Of a DNA stretch of 36,718 nt, positions 32,868 to 36,718 are shown in pieces. The notes under the pieces are model-generated. The model saw nothing but the letters and a program-made list of their open reading frames with translations, searched no databases and had not been told where the DNA came from. The stretch is from JAWABC01 sp043810595 (GTDB taxonomy: Archaea > Nanobdellota > Nanobdellia > SCGC-AAA011-G17 > VGLX01): assembly GCA_043810595.1 (NCBI GenBank), contig JBDRNX010000017.1, positions 1-36,718 of the forward strand, in the 5' to 3' direction. Made by a program: the position numbers and the translations under genes. Positions within the stretch are counted from its first letter, which is position 1, and each line of letters opens with the position of its first letter.

Positions 32868-35207
32868 ATGGATTTTTTAAAAAAAGGGGTTATTATTGCA
32901 GCAATCATGTTAAGCACTATATTGCTGTGTTCTAATTTTATCAACGCTAACGACTTAGGAGTCGCTAAAGTAACCACGCTTAACGGTACAGGATCAACTG
33001 ACTTATTTGGTTATTCTGTTGGTAGCGGTGACATCAACAATGATGGTTATATGGATTTGATAGTAAGTGCTGCTTACTCAGTTTCGAGTTCTGGTTATAT
33101 CTATGTTTACTTTGGAAGCGCTAATTATATACTTGATGGAACTGCACAAGAAGCAAACATAACTTTTAATCGCACAGTAGGAGATGATGGCTTTGGATCT
33201 TCTGTTGCTAGCGGTGATGTTAACAACGACGGTTATGCAGACATAATTGTAGGAGCTATTCAGGCAGATCCTGCAGGAATAACTAATGCTGGTCAGGCTT
33301 ACGTGTTTTTCGGAGACAACTACACCACGATAATTAACGAAGATGCATCAAGCTATGCTAACATAACGCTTAACGGTACTGGTTCATCTGGCGTCCTTGG
33401 CCTGTCTGTAGCTGCAGGCGACGTTAACAATGACGGTTATGCAGACATAATTGTAGGTGCTCATCTTAATGATGTTACAACAATCAGTGATGCCGGACAG
33501 GCGTTTGTTTTCTTCGGGGACAACTATACATCAAAAGTTAACCAGGATACATCATATGCTAACCTAACCCTTAACGGCACAGCAGCAGGCGATCTTCTTG
33601 GATCTTATGTTGGTACTGGTGATGTTAACAACGACGGTTATAAAGATGTTATAACAGGTGCTTGGAATGGTTCAGGGGTCGACAATTCAGGTCAACTTTA
33701 TATCTTCTTCGGAGACAACTACACCACGATAATTAACGAAGATGCATCAAGCTATGCTAACATAACGCTTAACGGCACTGTAGCAGGTGATAGGTTTGGT
33801 TCTTCTATTGCTAGCGGCGATGTCAACAATGATAGTTATGCTGACGTGATAGTAGGTGCTATCTATGCTGACCCTCCAGGAGGTGCTAATGCAGGCCAGG
33901 CCTTTGTCTTTTTCGGAGCAAACTACACCTCAGCAGTTAATCAAGACGCTTCACTCTATGCTAACATTACGCTTAACGGAACAGCAGCAGGCGATCTTCT
34001 TGGTACTTCTGTTGGTAGCGGTGATGTTAACAACGACGGTTATGGGGACATAATGGTAGGAGCCTACGTCGCAAGCACTCCAGGAGCTGCAAATGCTGGT
34101 CAGGCCTATGTTTTCTTCGGGGACGACTATACATCAAAAGTTAACCAGGATACATCATATGCTAACCTAACCCTTAACGGAACAGTAGCTTCTGATCGTT
34201 TTGGTTTTTCCTTGGCTGGTGGTGATCTCAACAATGACAGTTACAGTGAAATAATTGTCGGAGCTACTATAGCAGACCCGCCAGGAGTAGCAAATGCCGG
34301 TCAGGCTTACGTTTACGTTTATGATAACGTTGCTCCTGTTGTCAATTTGGAGCCTGCCGACAACACATATGACACAGACGGCTTGGACATAATTTTCGGA
34401 TTCACCGCAGTAGAAACACATCCTGACATGTGCGCACTCTACTTCACAAACGACTCATACAACTGGGCACAAAACCAATCTCAACACTATGTTAATAACA
34501 CCCAAACAAACTTCACCAGCATAAACCTAACAGACGGCACTTACACCTGGAACGTTCTATGCAACGACACAGCTATTGTTAATTCCGCATTCAACAGCAC
34601 CAACTTCACACTTTATGTGGACACGCTACCACCAACGCAAGTAACGATAACAGAACCAGCAGACACAATCATAGGAGTCAGGGACAGCATAACATACAAG
34701 TGTGAGAGCACAGATGCCACTTCAGGAATTAAGGAGTGGACGTGGACACTGATAAGGCCTGACATAACCACTGTGACTAAAACAGGAGGGAATCAGGGGA
34801 CAGACACGATAACGTTTGCAGGAGACGATGACAACGCAGCAGGAACCTACACGGTAAAATGTGAAGTCAAAGATTATGCTGGGTGGACAGCAAGCGCAAC
34901 CAAAACCTTCGATGCAAGATACTCAACACTAGCAGCAACAGGCGGAGGCGGAGGAAATGGTGGTGGAGGCGGAGGAGAAGCTGAAGGCATAGGAAGTGAA
35001 GGAGGAACAAACATAACAATACCAGAAACAACCCCCACAGAACAACCGCCAGAACAACCACCGGAAGGAACACAGGAAGAGACACCTGAAGGAGGAATAA
35101 CAGAAGAAAAAAATTGGTCATGGCTCTGGCTATTACTAATAATAGCAGCAATAATAACTGCTTACTTTATCTGGAAAAAAACAAAAAAGCCTAATTCTAA
35201 GCGTTAG
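32868..35207 (+). CDS. Large surface protein with seven FG-GAP repeats and C-terminal anchor
   Basis: The 779-residue protein has a signal peptide (GVIIAAIMLSTILLCSNFINA). Seven FG-GAP/integrin-like repeats follow (about residues 35-485), each with a calcium-binding DxNxDxxxD-type loop (DINNDGYMD, DVNNDGYAD, DVNNDSYAD, DLNNDSYSE), probably one seven-bladed propeller. Two Ig-like domains (about 490-690) are followed by a Gly-rich spacer, a Pro/Glu/Thr-rich stalk and a membrane helix with basic tail (WSWLWLLLIIAAIITAYFIW). It is likely an adhesin or host-contact protein. The repeat half uses GGT/GCT/GTT-rich codons and the C-terminal third the local ATA/ACA-rich style, suggesting separate origins. 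Confidence 0.9.
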   Translation: MDFLKKGVIIAAIMLSTILLCSNFINANDLGVAKVTTLNGTGSTDLFGYSVGSGDINNDGYMDLIVSAAYSVSSSGYIYVYFGSANYILDGTAQEANITFNRTVGDDGFGSSVASGDVNNDGYADIIVGAIQADPAGITNAGQAYVFFGDNYTTIINEDASSYANITLNGTGSSGVLGLSVAAGDVNNDGYADIIVGAHLNDVTTISDAGQAFVFFGDNYTSKVNQDTSYANLTLNGTAAGDLLGSYVGTGDVNNDGYKDVITGAWNGSGVDNSGQLYIFFGDNYTTIINEDASSYANITLNGTVAGDRFGSSIASGDVNNDSYADVIVGAIYADPPGGANAGQAFVFFGANYTSAVNQDASLYANITLNGTAAGDLLGTSVGSGDVNNDGYGDIMVGAYVASTPGAANAGQAYVFFGDDYTSKVNQDTSYANLTLNGTVASDRFGFSLAGGDLNNDSYSEIIVGATIADPPGVANAGQAYVYVYDNVAPVVNLEPADNTYDTDGLDIIFGFTAVETHPDMCALYFTNDSYNWAQNQSQHYVNNTQTNFTSINLTDGTYTWNVLCNDTAIVNSAFNSTNFTLYVDTLPPTQVTITEPADTIIGVRDSITYKCESTDATSGIKEWTWTLIRPDITTVTKTGGNQGTDTITFAGDDDNAAGTYTVKCEVKDYAGWTASATKTFDARYSTLAATGGGGGNGGGGGGEAEGIGSEGGTNITIPETTPTEQPPEQPPEGTQEETPEGGITEEKNWSWLWLLLIIAAIITAYFIWKKTKKPNSKR
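33309..33775 (+). repeat. 68-bp exact direct repeat in the FG-GAP gene (33309-33376 and 33708-33775)
   Basis: Two copies of 68 bases are identical at the DNA level, 399 bases apart, and each begins TTCGGAGACAACTACACC. The spacing equals 133 codons, so recombination would delete or add whole propeller blades in frame. DNA identity, not only protein similarity, points to recent duplication or gene conversion. Confidence 0.9.
33506..34180 (+). repeat. 72-bp direct repeat in the FG-GAP gene (33506-33577 and 34109-34180), one mismatch
   Basis: The copies, which begin TGTTTTCTTCGGGGAC, differ at a single base and lie 603 bases (201 codons) apart. They interleave with the 68-bp pair. As with that pair, exchange between copies would keep the reading frame. 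Confidence 0.9.
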
Positions 35208-35242
35208 AAACCTTTTTAAAATGAAAAAATAGAAAAATAAGT

Positions 35243-35713
35243 ATGATAAAGGAATTAGTGGCACTGATAAGCTTCACAGGCTTTATTCTCGGCATGGTAA
35301 TAGCATCAAAAACAAAAGAAGAAGTCAGGCCTGGAAAGAAATACTTCAAAATAGCAAGAAGGGTGCTACTCATACTTTCAGCACTATTCATCCTAAACTA
35401 CATACAAGTAAACCTCTGGCTAATCATAACAGGAGGAGTTGTAGGCTACTTCATAAGAAAAACCATGACATACTACGGAACAGCCCTGGGAGCTGCGACA
35501 ATAACACAGCTGATAAACGTAGCAGGGGCATTCACATTCCTATTCGGACTGGTAGAGGGCACATTACAATATAACCAAGACAAGAAAAAAACAATAATAA
35601 TGGCACTAATACTCTTCTTTGCAACCTACGCAGCCTTCAGGATAATAAACATGGAAGTGATGGCAAACGCAGCGGCAGGAGCCATGCTAGTAGAAGCCTT
35701 CAGAAAAAAATGA
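35243..35713 (+). CDS. Multi-pass membrane protein, 156 residues
   Basis: About five membrane helices are visible: ELVALISFTGFILGMVIASK, a segment around VLLILSALFILNYI, LWLIITGGVVGYFI, LINVAGAFTFLFGL and IIMALILFFATYAAF. Basic loops lie between them. No transporter or enzyme motif is recognised. The stop overlaps the dphB start (ATGA), so the two are co-translated. The link to diphthamide synthesis is probably only positional. Confidence 0.78.
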   Translation: MIKELVALISFTGFILGMVIASKTKEEVRPGKKYFKIARRVLLILSALFILNYIQVNLWLIITGGVVGYFIRKTMTYYGTALGAATITQLINVAGAFTFLFGLVEGTLQYNQDKKKTIIMALILFFATYAAFRIINMEVMANAAAGAMLVEAFRKK

Positions 35714-36447
35714 TATTCTTAATCAGCCTAGGCCTTTATCAGAAGGAAGACATGAGCATAAAGGCAGTGGGAACAGCAAAGAAATGCGACAAGCTGTACA
35801 TAGAAAGGTACACGAGCTACTACAAAACAACAACTAAAGAGCTGGAAAAATTTCTTGGAAAGAAAATAAGAGAGATAAGCAGGGAAGAACTGGAAGGCGG
35901 AGAAAAGATACTAAGAGAAGCAAAAAACAAAAAGATAGGAATCATGATCATAGGGGATGCGCTGACAGCAACAACACACACAGCGCTCATGCTAGAAGCA
36001 AAGAAAAAAGGGATAAAAATAGGGGTAATACACGGATCATCTATACTAACAGCAGTCGGAGAGACAGGACTTTCCCTGTACAAATTCGGAAAAACAACCT
36101 CAATACCCTTCGCCAACCAAACTGTTCAAGAACCATACAACGTAATAAAAAACAACAAGGAACTGCACACATTAATACTCCTTGACCTAAAACCCAACGA
36201 GAACAGATACATGAGAACACAGGAGGCCATAGACTACCTCTTAAGAGTTGAAGAAAACAGAAAAGAAAAGATTTTCACAGAAGAAACAAAAATAATCATC
36301 ATTGCCGCATTGGGCGGAGAAAAAGAAATAAAATACGGAAAGGCGAAAGAAATGAACAAAATAAACCTAAAAGGAATCCCACAATGCCTAATCGTACCCG
36401 GAAAGCTTCATTTCATGGAAGAAGAATACCTTGAAAGTTTAGGTTAA
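35710..36447 (+). CDS. dphB: Diphthine synthase
   Basis: The 245-residue SAM-dependent methyltransferase modifies the special His of elongation factor 2 on the way to diphthamide. Family landmarks are FLISLGLYQKEDMSIKAV at the start, YIERYTSYYKTT, IMIIGDALTATTHTALMLEA, the IGVIHGSSILTAVGETGLSLYKFG block and the late CLIVPGKLHFMEEEYLE. The length is slightly below the usual 255-265. It belongs to the tetrapyrrole-methylase fold. Last complete gene in the window. Confidence 0.93.
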   Translation: MIFLISLGLYQKEDMSIKAVGTAKKCDKLYIERYTSYYKTTTKELEKFLGKKIREISREELEGGEKILREAKNKKIGIMIIGDALTATTHTALMLEAKKKGIKIGVIHGSSILTAVGETGLSLYKFGKTTSIPFANQTVQEPYNVIKNNKELHTLILLDLKPNENRYMRTQEAIDYLLRVEENRKEKIFTEETKIIIIAALGGEKEIKYGKAKEMNKINLKGIPQCLIVPGKLHFMEEEYLESLG

Positions 36448-36539
36448 AGGAAAAACACTTAAACACCACAGGTTAATCAAATAGTGATAACGGAAAAGGC
36501 AGAAAAATTTATAAGTAATGAATGCCTAATAGTAACAAG

Positions 36540-36665
36540 AAAAAATCTAGGGGGTTATACTAGATTCTGTATGCGGGCAGAGTTCCAACTATGAGTAAGG
36601 GTAGGTTTTGGGATCACCTCTTTTTTCCTCCTTTATGTTCAGACTGGAACGCCCAAAACCCCTTT
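36540..36665 (+). ncRNA. Candidate structured RNA with two mutually exclusive stems and T-run
   Basis: The 271 bases after dphB hold no convincing gene. A TATA-like AATTTATAAG (about 36507-36516) predicts a start near 36540. The following RNA could form TCTAG/CTAGA. It could then form either GGGC-GTTCCA (36575-36578, 36582-36587) with TGGAAC-GCCC (36645-36654), or GGTTTTGGG (36604-36612) with CCCAAAACC (36652-36660) followed by CCTTTTTTC. The two stems share bases, a switch-like layout. The loop carries GGATCACCTC, identical to the 16S 3' end. A minus-strand TATA also exists near 36704-36714, so the strand is uncertain. Confidence 0.35.
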
Positions 36666-36718
36666 TTTCTTTATTGTTTAGTGAAGCCATAATGTCTTCA
36701 GATAAATTTATATAGCAT

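Noticed and set aside
33000..34320. Regular DNA repeats considered as a CRISPR array
   Set aside because: The repeats are long, in frame and encode FG-GAP blades. There are no short palindromic repeats with unique spacers, and no CRISPR array was seen anywhere in the window.
36588..36690. Minus-strand 34-codon frame starting at 36690 (MASLNNKEKRGF...) and a 20-codon GTG frame behind AGGAGG
   Set aside because: Both are very short with unremarkable composition, and the start lies too near the TATA. The region is explained at least as well by RNA structure.

Overview
The window looks like a DPANN-type archaeon, most like Woesearchaeota or Pacearchaeota (an inference). It carries archaeal 16S and 23S rRNA and an archaeal-type RNase P RNA. 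It also carries archaeal or eukaryote-like proteins: L10e, L35Ae, NAC, Sec61-beta (SecG), diphthine synthase and archaeal RNase J. TATA boxes lie about 25 nt before many leaderless starts. Genes are short, tightly packed and often overlapping, with strong ATA/AGA codon preference.

Layout. 1-3254: two membrane or envelope genes, then tRNA-Gly. 3374-7611 (minus strand): RNase J, an inositol-phosphatase-family enzyme, DUF192, a lipoprotein, a small MscS channel and an orphan. 7640-7700: an unexplained perfect-stem RNA-like element. 7814-8857: a degenerate DRG-family GTPase. 8875-14080: one rRNA transcription unit (16S, tRNA-Ala, 23S, no 5S). 14121-19408: an M50 protease, a TPR protein, small unknowns, and a DUF4145/HEPN-like gene directly before a CARF-wHTH regulator. 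19542-19857: RNase P RNA. 20033-25051: a secreted metalloprotease, secG-NAC, two paralogous helical proteins and an intein-containing minD. 25043-26411 (mostly minus): L35Ae-L10e, Nudix and tRNA-Arg. 26479-32825: a pair of secreted Tyr/Asp-rich proteins, a TIM-barrel-like protein, a MurG-like glycosyltransferase, a degenerate Nudix protein, DUF5654, a PIG-L deacetylase and an MnmC-like methyltransferase. 32868-36447: a seven-repeat FG-GAP surface protein, a membrane protein and dphB. 36540-36665: a possible structured RNA.

The most striking content is three kinds of intervening sequence. (1) The spacer tRNA-Ala(TGC) is split inside its T-loop by a 36-nt intron with a bulge-helix-bulge (BHB)-like fold. 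(2) The 23S gene contains a 266-nt group I intron without an ORF, after the position equivalent to E. coli U1931. (3) MinD is interrupted inside its Walker A loop by a 472-residue LAGLIDADG intein that also carries an HTH domain. The pre-16S flanks form an exact canonical BHB processing stem, and its 5' strand can alternatively fold into a local hairpin.

The best candidate for an undescribed protein system is the HEPN-like (R-x4-H) plus CARF-wHTH pair at 17617-19089, with no CRISPR array in view.
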